A DNA stretch of 64,000 nt from Anastrepha obliqua. Taxonomy: Eukaryota > Arthropoda > Insecta > Diptera > Tephritidae. Positions 1-11,080 of this stretch are shown here, piece after piece (position 1 is the stretch's first letter; the number at the start of each line of letters is the position of its first letter). The position numbers and the translations under genes are program-made. Below the pieces are notes generated by a model that was not told where the DNA came from, did not search any database, and was given only the letters and a program-made list of their open reading frames with translations. Where the stretch lies: the NCBI RefSeq assembly GCF_027943255.1, contig NC_072895.1, positions 72,294,001 to 72,358,000 of the forward strand, given 5' to 3'.

Positions 1-59
1 TCTCTCTGTGAATTCCGAATGGTAGTCACGCACCAACCCATTCGGCTACGGCGGCCGCC
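1..59 (-). repeat. tRNA-derived SINE, head only (cut by window start)
   Basis: Read on the minus strand this is the 5' head of the SINE family seen throughout the window: a GGCGGCCGCCGTAGCC start, the box-A-like TAGCCGAATGGG and the CATTCGGAATTC block. The body lies outside the window. Confidence 0.8.
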
Positions 60-1559
60 ACATTGTCATAATAGGTTTCAATAATTCTAACACGTTATTC
101 TATTGTCGAAATTGTACAAATGTCGAAGATGGCATAAAGAAAGGAATTATTCGCTACTGGCATCTATAATTTTGGAAGGTATTTTATTAAACACGAGGCG
201 AAAAATTCATATGAATAAGAAATATTTTGTGTTTAATTGACCAATTCTGGAACTTTTTGAACATACTGTATATGCGTAAGATCTATAATAAGATGAAAAA
301 TATATGATGAAATGTAAACAAACAAAGAATTTATTGTGCTGATAATGGCATTTATTATTGGATAAATAACTCCGACAGATGAGAACCTAATCAAACGCGA
401 ACTTTTTCTTGTTGACTACAAACAAAAGCAATTATTTGATAGATTTCAACTCACAACTTATTTGGCAGAAGATAAATTAGCAATTTGCCGCTTTGAACTT
501 TGAAAATAATCTATAAAGAGGGGTTTATAAAGGGTGCTGCCTTCGAGTATAATTGTAATATCGGAGTTAGAAATTGAAAGAGAGTTACACATAAGCGCGA
601 GATGTCATGATTGAATTTATGATATTCGAATTTATAATATTTGAGAGTGAATCAAATAATAGACTTATGTTTTGTGTGGATAATAATAATAAAGTTGCTT
701 ATTTTCAAACTTAAAAGATTCATGAGGTAAAAATACTTTATCCAGTTGACAAAGTCTCCGATATTTCTAAAAAAATTCGCCCGATAGATATTCGCCCAGA
801 CGTTGTTTAGTCTTTTTCTTTGCGATTCATCGCTGAAAATGATTTTGAGTGCTTTGCTACGAGGGTAGATCAATCCGTCAGTTCACAAGAGATATATTTC
901 GATAGCTGCTTTACACGAGTGTGACTTCGAAATATTCTTAACCATCTTCGTTTTAGTCTATAAATAGCCACTTCGGATTTTTATTTCCTTCCAAATGTGG
1001 AAGTTAGCTTTGAAGAAAATAAGTATGGTATTTTTTGAAGGGCTAGACAAAAATATTTTTCTATAAATTTTTATCGACGGAACAATAAAATACATCAAAA
1101 TGAATAAAAAGCGTAAATATAATAAAGTTAATAACCTTTTTAAGTAATATAGAATAAAATGGCGGGTGTACACTGTTCCTCGATGGTTTTCACGGTGAAC
1201 AAAATTTTTATTTCTATTATAAAGGGTGAATAATGCAGGAATGAAAGTTTTTCCAATTGTCATTTAGCTATGAAAATACTAAATAAGGTTTGTTATTTCA
1301 TCATGCTGAGTATATGGAAATTATTGAAAATAAGCAATCTATGCCAACAAGTAAAATCGCCACTATTGGGGCGAACAAAAATCCACAAGTGATCGACCAA
1401 GCATCAATGCATCTACAAAGATTGACTATTTAATTCGGTTTATGGCATGGCGGCATATTTGGGTCTTAACTCTTTGGAAATGGGGAAAAATACACTGATA
1501 ATGTCAGTTGTTCGCTATATAAAGCGATGTTACGCTACTTTCGGCGGTCAAAGCTCGAC
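60..1559. other. A+T-rich non-coding stretch
   Basis: Short open frames on the minus strand (652-873, 958-1263) have no signal peptide, domain or coding-like composition. I see no gene here. Confidence 0.5.
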
Positions 1560-1890
1560 AGCATCGATATAACCAATCTGTCAATCGAATAAGGCGCTAA
1601 ACGCCTTACAATTAGCGCAAGCTCGAAGGTGTCAAGAAGAAACGTGACAACTGAGTAAATTCATGGGTAAATTCATGACGTCTTGACACCTTGACGATTA
1701 TTTTCTCTGGAGGTATGTGAAGTATTTAATCTACGCTAACAAGCGAACAATTTTGGTCGAGCTCAAAGCCAACTTTCAAGGCGTCATTGCCGGAAAAACA
1801 CCGCACATATTGAACCGATCAGTTAAATATTGGACCGTCCGCTTGGTGCACTGCTCGTGAACCTGATTGCAAGGTCTGATTTTCCATATG
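1560..1890 (+). pseudogene. Decayed Tc/mariner-superfamily transposase, C-terminal part
   Basis: From about 1690 one frame reads a YFLWRYVKYLIYANKRTIL-like stretch, then a tail with conserved W and R residues. This matches the (W)GYVKSxVYADKP...C-terminal region of Tc/mariner transposases of the kind also present at 45.9-46.6 kb. About 100 bases upstream, a short NQSVNRIRR-like stretch resembles their N-terminal helix-turn-helix. The catalytic middle is missing and stops interrupt the frame, so this is an internally deleted remnant. I found no inverted termini. Confidence 0.5.
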
Positions 1891-3086
1891 TCATTTAACT
1901 GCAAAGTAAAGCCACAGTCGATTTTATGTTTTTATATAATTTTTTTCTTATTGTTCTTGTCTGATCAAGCTATCCATGTAAATATCTACGTGGGACATTT
2001 CTATTTTTTTATATATTATAAATTTTGCAAAAATGAAGTTTTTGTTTTTTGTAAATTTTTAAAAGTTCAGATATTGAACATCGGATTGAAAGGGACTTCG
2101 CCCAAGTAGAAGAAGAAGTAATTAGAGTAGTTAGACATATTTCAAATCTTAACCTTTTGAGTATGTCTATATAAATTTGGTGACAGTGGTCTAATCTTTT
2201 AAGGTACAAACAATGCGTTCACAATGAAGCACCTTTTATCTACTCATCTATAAATGAGTAGCTTTTTATTGTTAACTGAATACAAAGAGTGTATCCAATT
2301 CATTGTACACAGCTATGCCGTACATTTTATTACATCAGTATCTATCGTCTCTTTCAATTTACATTTATTACCTTTTTACATTCCTTTTTCTCGCAGTCCG
2401 ACGTTAATATACCCCTAATGAACTTGTATTAGTAAATCTATGTCCAAATAAATTATCTTCTTTAAATAAATCATTTAACTACGAAGTATTCGATTACAAA
2501 CCACAAACAACAAAAATTCTCATGATAATCCATAGCATAAACAATCGAATTTTACTAAAAACAAAATTCCAAAAAAAAAAAAAACAGAAAATTACCATAC
2601 AGCTACATACAAGTGCGTTTGTGGAATTATTTACTGCCAGAGACGCAAAAAAGCCGTCAAACAAATAAAGATGATAATAATTGACTCATCGTCGTACCCA
2701 CACATTCATACATGGATGCATACCTGTACTTCTCATGAAACTCCAGCTGTATACAATTGTAGACGGCTGCCATGCATTAAATTCTAGTTGTATTACAGCA
2801 AAGAAAAAATGTTGGTTTACAAAAGAAAACAAAAGAAAAACTATTATTAAGAAATAATTAAAAATATCTTTAAATTCTTTGTTGCTGATATTGGTTCTGC
2901 TGACGAACGCACGAATGCAAAGATTCGCTCATAAATACATTTTACTTATTATATTTTTGCAATTTTTTTGATTTAAGCCAAACTAACGAGATTTTAGTTC
3001 TACTAGATTGTCAAAACAAAAATGTTTTTTAGTTCATCTTATTTGGCAACATAAGTAATATTGTTGTGAGTGTTGCTGCCTCCGAA
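1891..3086. other. A+T-rich non-coding stretch
   Basis: Includes a poly-A run near 2571-2584. The open frames here are short and low-complexity. No gene seen. Confidence 0.5.
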
Positions 3087-3191
3087 TCGAATGTCGCCGA
3101 ATGAGCTGGTGCCTGACTACCATAAGGGAGCTCGTAAGTTCGAATCTCTTTGCATGAAACAGCAAAATTACAGAAAAAGTGGTTTCTAATA
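3087..3191 (+). repeat. Truncated SINE unit, first half of a head-to-tail dimer
   Basis: A diverged tRNA-like head (GTCGCCGAATGAGCTGG, then AAGTTCGAATCTC as box B) runs into the start of the body and breaks off at TCTAATAGCGG, exactly where the next full unit begins. Confidence 0.65.
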
Positions 3192-3492
3192 GCGGCCGCC
3201 GTAGTCGAACGGGTTGGTGCGTGATTACCATTCGGAATTCACAGATAGAACGTTGGTTCGAGTCTCGGTGAAACCAAAATTAATAAAAAAAAACATTTTT
3301 CTAATAGCGGTCGCCCCTCGGCAGGCAATGGCAAGTGTATTTCTGCCATCAAAAAGCTCCTCATAAAAATATCTGCTGTTCGGAGTCGGCTTAAATTTGT
3401 AGGTATCTCCATTTGTGGAACAACATCAAGACACGGGCCACAAAAATGAGGAGGAGCTCGGCCAAACACCTAACAGAAGTGTATGCGCCATT
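3192..3492 (+). repeat. Full-length tRNA-derived SINE
   Basis: The best plus-strand copy. Box A TAGTCGAACGGG (3202-3213) fits TRGYNNARNNGG. Box B GGTTCGAGTCT (3255-3265) fits GGTTCGANTCC except for its last base. The 53-bp box spacing suits a tRNA with a long variable arm. The body follows, with the family blocks CTCGGCAGGCAATGG, CTCCTCATAAAAATATCTG, CCATTTGTGGAACAACATC and GAGGAGCTCGGCCAAACACC, ending at GTATGCGCCATT. The box assignment is from sequence; RNA polymerase III transcription is inferred. Confidence 0.8.
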
Positions 3493-3891
3493 TAAAAATT
3501 TTTCGAGGTTCCCGTCCAGAATAACGTATAAACATTTTTTTATACATCAACATGAGTTTAGAAGGTGAAGAGTTAGACAACCTCTTTCTCGCCAAGGAGC
3601 GTCAAAGTATTCTAATGGAATTGTTACACCAGAGACCTCTCCAAAACACCTGCAAGAAGTTGAACCGTCTGCTAGATACATAAGAATATAGTATGTACAT
3701 AAATGTTGGAGCTGGCCTAATGTGAGATCAACCACTCATTAACATCAGAATTCTATTCTGTAGACTCCAACAAACAAAACACCAGTCCAATATGTGAACA
3801 AGTCCCGCACGATACTAATTCTATCTTCGCATGCCTAACTCAATTATTACTCCCTTTTCTCTATGGTCCGACCTCACAACACTTTTTCTAA
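3493..3891. other. Non-coding spacer between two SINE copies
   Basis: A short frame at about 3552-3680 could be a transposon scrap, but I cannot place it. Confidence 0.4.
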
Positions 3892-4148
3892 CGGCGGCCG
3901 CCGTAGCCGAATGGGTTGGTGCGTGACTACCATTCGGAATTCATAGAGAGAATGTAGGTGCGAATCTCGGTGAAACATCAAAATTAAGAAAAACATCTGC
4001 CATGAAAAGGCTTCTCATAAAAATATCTGCCGTTCGGAGTCGGCTTGAAACTGTAGGTCCCTCCATTTGTGGAACAACATCAATACCCCCATCGCAAATA
4101 GAAGGAGAAGCTCGGCCAAACACCCAAAAAGGGTGTATGCGGCAATTA
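3892..4148 (+). repeat. tRNA-derived SINE with internal deletion
   Basis: Shares head, box A (TAGCCGAATGGG) and near-box B (GGTGCGAATCTC) with the family. The segment from AAAACATTTTTC to the CTGCCATGAAAA block is missing. The tail ends at GCGGCAATTAGG and is followed by a TATATG-type simple repeat. Confidence 0.8.
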
Positions 4149-5776
4149 GGTATATGTATATATGTATATATAAAGAATACAGAAGGCAGCGGCATCCGCG
4201 AAGAGCTATCACGCTCTCAATAAATTTTACAGAATCAAAGTTACGTAATTATTCAAAATTCTATTTTCCTTTACTTTTTTATTGTTTTAAATTTTTATTG
4301 TTATTTACACTCGAATTTATCGTACCTTTGTCACACCCATAGACTAACTCACAGATGCTGATAACAATAAGTGGGGATCCGAGCTGGGAGGGGATTAGTA
4401 AGATTGATATAAAGCAACGACAACAAACGACAAAACTTTCGATAGCGTACTGTACTTGGTAAAGGCAGTCTCCACGGTGGTCTAGCTGAAGAAATATACA
4501 GTTATTTTGTATGCAGTATGACTTACTAAGCCCTAGATCCCTCGAATCGAACCTGACTCTGATTCCACCCTAAATTTCCGGGAAAATGTAGATAATAAAA
4601 CCACCTTTTCCCGTTGATAGGCATTTAAGGAAGTGGTTATAATGAAGACAGGGATGGGGATCTTTTGGATAGGGTAAAGCAGAGGAGAGTGTAATACTTT
4701 TCTTATCCTCTTTGTCTCTGCATCTGAGTTATGAGAATACCCCTTTATAATTTACGGTCATTAAACCCGTTAAGAAACCATCTGTTATGTATTCGATTAA
4801 ACGGAGGAGATCTAAACCTGCTTGCACAAGAATAATGGTAAGCAGATCTATTTAAAATTGATATCCTTATTTTTAATATTATAAACATTTTTAATTACTT
4901 ATCATATTTTTATTAAGCAAATAGGAACGAGATTCATATCCACCTCTATTGTAATTACGTTCGAAGCCAAAGAATTTCGTAGTTCATAAATTCAGTAAAA
5001 AGAATTTATTACATAAACATACCAATAATCTTCTCTTGAGCTGTACATAAATTTGTTATTTTTGAGATGAAAAAGAAATTCATGGACAATTTAATTTTCT
5101 GTAGTTGCTATGCAAAGACAAAATATTTGCATATATTTTCAACAACTCTAGTGAATCGTTCGTTTGTGCGTTTGTGTGTGAATTTGCGGCATGTGGATTT
5201 CACGTTAGCTGCTGCTAGGTTGCGTGCATGCGCAGTGGACTCACCTTCTACAAAAGCATGCGTACGTGTGTATATATGTAAATATGTATGAGGGTTTTGC
5301 GCAGGCGTAATGTCCCGCCTTCGCAGTATATTAGATTGTTGGATTGTCGGATAGTTTCATTTGCTGATTGCCATTGCATAGCTTGAAATTTTTCTTTTTT
5401 GTTCTGTCGCTTTTTGACATCTTTAGTCGTCGTTTACCACTGCTGTAACCAATTTTATTATTTTAATTGAAATCAATTTGTAGTAAGTAAATTCCACTCG
5501 TCGCTGATTGTAATTGCTTGTACAACATATGTTTGCATGTCAATAAGTGGAAGGCTGAGAAAATAAAAAAAAGACTTACAGTGAAGCAATAAAACAATAT
5601 GTGTGCGGATTTATATAACGGATTTAATTTTTTTCTATGAAAACAGTTACCCACAGCGTTCTCTACATAAATCAAGTAATCATCCAAATTTATTACTTAC
5701 AACCGATTTAATACCTTTTTTTATATGGAATAATAGTGATTTACTTAGTTATTGATGATTTTCATAGCCAGCAAAA
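4149..5776. other. Non-coding stretch
   Basis: No open frame with a recognisable domain. A moderately G+C-richer part at 4350-4720 may be an old repeat I do not recognise. The last bases (TTTTCATAG at 5760-5768) could be a splice acceptor just before the peptide ORF that follows. Confidence 0.4.
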
Positions 5777-5959
5777 ATGGCGCAATCTGTTACATTTGCA
5801 TCATCCAGCACTCGTATCTGCTCACTTCTGCTGTTGACCGCTTACGTCACGCTCAAGGCTTATGCTGATCATCAGCGAATGGAATCTTTTTCGTTGTACA
5901 GAAATAATCATCATTCCGCCAAGCACTCTCACCAATCACCAATCTTGCCTCGATTATAA
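5777..5959 (+). CDS. Candidate small secreted peptide (60 aa)
   Basis: A complete 60-codon ORF starts with ATG in a strong fly context (CAAAAATGG). The first ~30 residues look like a classical signal peptide: a Ser/Thr/Arg n-region, a hydrophobic core ICSLLLLTAYVTL, and a likely cleavage after AYA. The remaining ~30 residues are His/Ser/Asn-rich (NNHHSAKHSHQ) and end in SPILPRL. There are no cysteine pairs or dibasic sites, and no Gly follows PRL, so it is not a standard amidated PRL neuropeptide precursor. A plausible acceptor (TTTTCATAG, 5760-5768) lies just upstream, so a 5' UTR intron is possible. An AATAAA lies at 6123-6128. I do not recognise a family. It could be the first exon of a longer gene. 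Confidence 0.45.
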   Translation: MAQSVTFASSSTRICSLLLLTAYVTLKAYADHQRMESFSLYRNNHHSAKHSHQSPILPRL

Positions 5960-8152
5960 TGATGTTGCAACATTTTTAATGTGTGGTTACAATTTTAGCT
6001 CAACTAACTATACACACCTACTGCCTACCTCTTCTAGAAGATGTTTGTACACACCCAAAAAATTGTTCCAAATAGTATACATGTATGTATGTATGTAAGT
6101 ATGCAAGCTGCATTTTGGTAACAATAAAAAAATAATATTAATAAACAAACAACAATACAAAAGCATTTTACACCTGACTGCTTTCAAAGGCCAACAATTG
6201 CGTCGAATGCTAGCTTGGCTTACTGCTTTTGATGCAAAAAAACATCCATTAGCAACTGTTAAATGTTTGCTGTAAATTGTTTGTTTGTACGCCATACTTG
6301 TATTACCAAAAATATTTTCATCCCATGGAAATTTGCATCTTCACTTTATTTTTCCTTAGGCATTCGAACTTACATACCAGTTCACATACAATGGGACTAA
6401 ACATGGAAATACGAGATGACTGTAATATTTGAATATTTATCATACAAATGTTAATTGAATGTTGCTCGGATGCAAATGAAATAAAAGTGGGAATGCAAAA
6501 AATGTGAACTTGAATACATATAAGGCATACATACCTATAAGCCTTCCCATGTTGTGTTACTTTGATATCTGCCTACCAAAGAATACATTAAAAATTGGAA
6601 AATGTTTGCGACTCATTTAAATTTTTCTACCACGTTTTGAGTATCCGTTTGCTATTACCAAGAACAAATTAATACTCCAATTATTGGTATAAATAAATGC
6701 GACTCCCGAACGACATAAATAAATAGTACAAATGAAGAAGTGTGATGATTAGTTGGTGTGTAGAAATCGTAGTAATCAACAATAATCAACTTCAATAAAT
6801 TTATTGCAGTGATGCTACAGCCTTTTTGTAATATCTTGGTATGCTTATTTTGTTTCTCGCCATCAAATTACATATATAATTTTGAATAAGCTGAGCTCCA
6901 GGGCGAAATTCAAATGAAACATTGAATTTAATACTAATTACTTTATTTTTTTGGTTGATCGATATTTCTGTTCCAGTCTCTAAGTAATTTTGAGAATCTT
7001 ACGACTATGTTTGGTAGACTAGCAGCATAGCTTTTTTTATCGAATTGTTAACGAATGCACCACTAACATTCCAAAATGCTTTCCATATGTAATTCTTCAT
7101 GTATAAGTAAACTAACGAGTGCTCATTCATCTGAGATGCCTATTGTATGGTATGCAACTTCCTGCTTAATCGAATTTGAATCTTACAAACAGTATCATAG
7201 ACTTCTTCAATGGTATCTGGTGTTGTTGCACTTTCAACGCTTGCACGAGCACCTTCAAACTCTAACATCCATAAATGTACAGTTGGAAATGAAGGAGCAG
7301 ATTCCTTTGACATTTTCACTATTTTCTTTTATAAATTTAAACTTCTGCTGTTAGTGACCTTTCAAAATTAAAATTTTTTTTACATTTGCATAAAATACAT
7401 TTATATATATTAACATGTCGATTACAATTAATTAGTAAACAAAGAGAGACTTGACAGATCGAAACAAAATTTGTGTGTGTGTTAAAATGAAAGATGAAGA
7501 TAAAAGTGGATTTAGATGTTTAGATTACTCTACTTGCTAATACTCGTGGCGGAAAGAAACAAAAATAGTACTCGGGATAGTCTTATTGATCATTCAATTA
7601 TACTCCTACATAGAACAATTTTTTTGGAACATACTACGAGTATTGTAAAAATGGGAGCACTGGAGGACTTCTCCTTGGATTCTTGAATTTGAGAACATCT
7701 ACAGCCTGCACTTATAGTGGAGCTAATTTGAATAAGTAACAAGCAACAAAACTCTATGTAATCAACCTAGGGCTTTAGGAATATTGATTTTTGTGCAATT
7801 GAGAGGAAATAATGAAAATAAAAAAATGACAAAATTAAAAAAAATAAATGAACCCTCCAGAGAGGAGTTCTTCATCTTATGTTTATTTCTTGAACTCACT
7901 ATTCAGCAGAATATACAACAGAAATTTCCAGAAGCTTTGGATTATAAACAATTAAAAGACAGAAATGGGTTATAATATTTTTTTAATTATTAGATAGTTT
8001 CAGTCATCAATGATGGAAACTGATTCCAAATACATAACGACCAAGGAACCGCGTGGAATACAAATTTTCGTAGCAGAAATAGTCTACCATGAATGGTGAT
8101 ATTATAACAATATTTGATAATACAAGAATATGGCGTGACAAGTAATGACATT
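5960..8152. other. Non-coding stretch with TATG microsatellite and possible polyA signal
   Basis: A TATG run lies at 6078-6100, and an AATAAA at 6123-6128 could serve the upstream peptide ORF. Open frames at 6008-6295, 7076-7354 and 7784-7975 are A+T-driven and have no features. No other gene seen. Confidence 0.4.
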
Positions 8153-8233
8153 CCTCTTCTTCTTCTTAATTGGCGCGATCACCGTTTACGCGATTTTGGC
8201 CGAGTTTAACAAAGCGCGCCAGTCGTTTCTTTC

Positions 8234-9463
8234 TCATGCTAACCGGCGCCAGGTGGACACATGAAGTGAAACCAAGTCCTTCTCCACCTGCTCTTTCCAA
8301 CGCAGAGGAGGCCTTCCTCCCGCTGTGCCACCACCAGCTGGTACCGGATCGAAAACTTTCAATGCCGGAGCATTTGTATCCATTCGGACGACATGACCCA
8401 GCCAACATAGCCGCTGGACCTTTATTCGCTGCGCTATGTCTATGTCGTCGTAAAGCTCATACAGCTCATCGTTCCATCGCCTGCGATATTCGCCGTTGCC
8501 AACGTGCAAAGGTCCAAAAATCTTACCCAGAATCTTTTTCTCAAACACTCCAAGCGTCGCTTCATCGGATGTTGTCATCGTCCAAGCTTCTGCGCCATAC
8601 GTTAGGACGGGCATGATGAGAGTCTTGTAGAGTGTTCGTTTTGTTCGTCGAGAGAGGACTTTACTGCTCCAAAGTAGCACAAGTGCCTACTTAGTCCAAA
8701 GTAGCACTTGTTGGCTGAGAAATTCTACGTTGATTTCCAGGCTGACATTATTATCGGTGTTAATGCTGCTTCCTAAATATACGAAGTCTTTTACAACCTC
8801 GAAATTATAACTGTCTACAGTGACGTGGGTGCCGATACGTGAGTGCGCCGACTGTTTGCTTGAAGACAGGAGGTACTTCGCTTTGTCCTCGTTCACCACC
8901 AGACCCATTGGCTTTGCCTCTTTATCCAGTTTGGAGAAGGCAGAACTAACAGCGCGGTTGTTAAGGCCGATGGGCATACGCCAACAATTGTACGCTCTTA
9001 TAAGAAATTGTGCCTGTCTGAAACCTCGTTTGGTATCAAATGGCTCGAAGAGGTTTTTCCCAATTCTGACGGCGTTGCTCGTATTGAGCAAAGTCATCTT
9101 GCATAGACGTATTAGTTTTGCGGGGATACCAAATTCAGACATCGCGGCATACAGATAACTCTTTTTCGTACTGTCGAATGCAGCTTTGAAATCGACGAAA
9201 AGATGGTGTGTGTCGATTCTCCTTTCATGGGTCTTTTCCAAGATTTGACGTATGGTGAATATTTGGTCGATGGTAGACTTTCCAGGTCTAAAGCCACACT
9301 GATAAGGTCCAATCAGTTGGTTGACGATGGGCTTTAGCCTTTCACACAATACGCTCGTTTGAACCTTATGGGCGATATTGGTAATTAGCACAGACTGCAG
9401 CATCACCCTTCTTATGGATTGGGCAGAGCACACTTTAATTCCAATCGGCAGGCATACTTTCAT
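8234..9463 (-). pseudogene. LINE reverse transcriptase domain, catalytic box deleted
   Basis: YQCGFRPGKSTIDQIFT and HHLFVDFKAAFDS are the fingers and first-Asp blocks of the reverse transcriptase. After the RGFRQ block the frame runs straight into IGLNNRAVSSAFSKLD, so the segment that should carry the YADD box is gone (around 8970-9010). The C-terminal frame (8234-8680) holds LTYGAEAWTM and RLCWLGHVVRMDTN. It is inactive. Confidence 0.8.
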
Positions 9464-10339
9464 CCGACCATATTTTGCATAGAAGATAATGCATGGACCT
9501 TACCAGCTCCTCGCCGCCATGTTTGAATAGCTCAGCCGGCAGCCCGTCGACGCCCGCGGGTTTGTTGTTCTTTAGCGGCTCTATCACTATTCTTACCTGC
9601 TATTCTTCATGGTCGGGTAGCGGATCGACAATTCCGTCGTCAGCAATTGGGGTATCGGGGTCTTCACATTCTCTGTGATATGCACAGCTATCACTATTTA
9701 GCAGGTTTGAGAAGGGTTCCCTCCATAATTTAAGTATGCTCTGGATGTCAGTCACCAGATCGACGTCTTTGTTCTTACAGGAAAACGCCCCGGTCTTAAA
9801 ACCTTCTGTAAGCCGCCGAACTTTCTGGAAGAATTTTTGGGTATTGTTCCTATTGGCCAGCATCTCAAGCCTATTTCGGACTCTCGTTTCTTCCTTCGGA
9901 TAATACGTCTCTCTTCCCTTTTTACCTCTCTGTAGCGATCCCACATGGCTCGCGTTGCGCCCGATCGCAACATGGCTCTATAGGCGGCATATTTTCTTTC
10001 TGCGGCAGCATGACATTCCTCGTCATACCAAATGTTTTTTTAGGCTAGCCGGATTCCGATTTCTTCTCCGGCGGTGGTAGGAGAAATGTTGCTCCATTGT
10101 TCGTGCATGCCGGTTTATTGGGTAGCACTCTCTGAGAGCAGGTGTGCGAGTCATTTGGCGAATTTTCTGGCTGTCTGTTGTGATTGCAGCTTTTCGATGT
10201 TGAACATTTTTTGGGTGGGTTGATGTACGTTTTTTGCTGCAAGGTAGTGATCCGAGTCGGTGTTGGGTCCTCGGATCGTACGTACATCTAATACATTAAA
10301 AGCGTGTCTTCCATCTATCACAACATGATCGATCTGGTT

Positions 10340-11034
10340 TCATGTTTTTCGATCAGGAGACAGACAGGTAGCTCGATGTATCTTTTTATGCTGGAATCTG
10401 GTTCTGCAGACTACCATGTTTCGGGCCCCGGCGAAGTCCATCAACCTCTGTCCGTTACCGGATTTTTCGTTGTGCAGGCTGAATTTTCCGACTGCGGGAC
10501 CGAAAATTCCCTCCTTGCCCACGCTGGTGTTCAAGTCGCCAAGCACGATTTTTATGTAGTAGCGGGGGCAGCGCTCATAGGAGCGTTCCAAGCGCTTATA
10601 GAAGAATCTATGGTCGCATTGTCCTTCTCTTCCATCGGAGCGTGGGCACAAATGGTCGAGATGTTAAAAAATTGGGCTTTGAAGCGGATTATTGCGAGGC
10701 GCTCGTCCACCGGAGTGAACGAAAATATTGGCAACGAAGTTTCTCTCCCACAACAAATCCCACATCGAATTTGCGCTCCTTTACATAGCAGCTGTAGTAG
10801 ACGTCGCAAGGTCCTATGTTTTTCTTGCCTTGCCCCGTCCATCGCATCTCTTGAATGGCAGTGTGTGTCAGCCTTTACTCTCTCGAGGACATCAACCAGC
10901 TTGACAGATGCACCTTCTCCATTAAGGGACCGCACATTCCAAGTGCATGTCCTCAAATCGTATTCGTTAGTTCGTTTGCAGGGGTCGTCGTTAGTATAGG
11001 GAGGTCTCATCCGAGGCATTGTAAATCTTTTCAT
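10340..11034 (-). pseudogene. LINE endonuclease domain, broken
   Basis: The first frame has TCTWNVRSLNGEG, matching the N-terminal TWN motif of AP-type endonucleases. The frame breaks near 10840 and resumes in other frames with ICAHAP, KIVLGDLN (the GDFN-type catalytic block) and KKIHRATCLSPDRKT, followed by an SDHYL-like block near 10255. At least two frameshifts separate these motifs. Confidence 0.75.
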
Positions 11035-11080
11035 TGGGGGGATTTTTAAGTGGGGATCCCAAACCTAGCGCACAACCAGA

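Larger units (their letters stand above)
8153..11080 (-). mobile_element. Decayed RTE-like non-LTR retrotransposon (LINE)
   Basis: On the minus strand the order is apurinic endonuclease, linker, reverse transcriptase and a C-terminal RLCWLGHVVRM tail. The 3' end is an AAGAAG-type tail (reads CTTCTTCTT on the plus strand at 8153-8166). The linker (about 9500-10300) can be read only in pieces because of frameshifts and stops. The GHVxRM tail and trinucleotide-like 3' end suggest the RTE group; the clade is inferred from memory of such elements. The 5' boundary near 11080 is approximate. I found no convincing target-site duplication. Confidence 0.8.

Noticed and set aside
3192..3270. A functional tRNA gene at the SINE head
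   Set aside because: Boxes A and B are present, but no closed acceptor stem or anticodon arm can be drawn and the element repeats across the window with a common body, so it is a SINE.
5920..5959. Amidated PRL neuropeptide (pyrokinin/CAPA type)
   Set aside because: The PRL is followed directly by a stop codon, with no Gly for amidation and no dibasic processing site before it.
8170..8616. 148-codon plus-strand frame
   Set aside because: Antisense shadow of the RTE-like LINE C-terminus (RLCWLGHVVRM on the minus strand).
8145..10021. Repeated ATGACATTCCTC at 8145-8156 and 10010-10021 as a target-site duplication
   Set aside because: The second copy lies inside the LINE coding region, so it cannot be a flanking duplication; likely chance.
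10304..10999. 231-codon plus-strand frame
   Set aside because: Antisense of the LINE endonuclease; it has no domain of its own and the minus strand carries the TWN and GDLN motifs.
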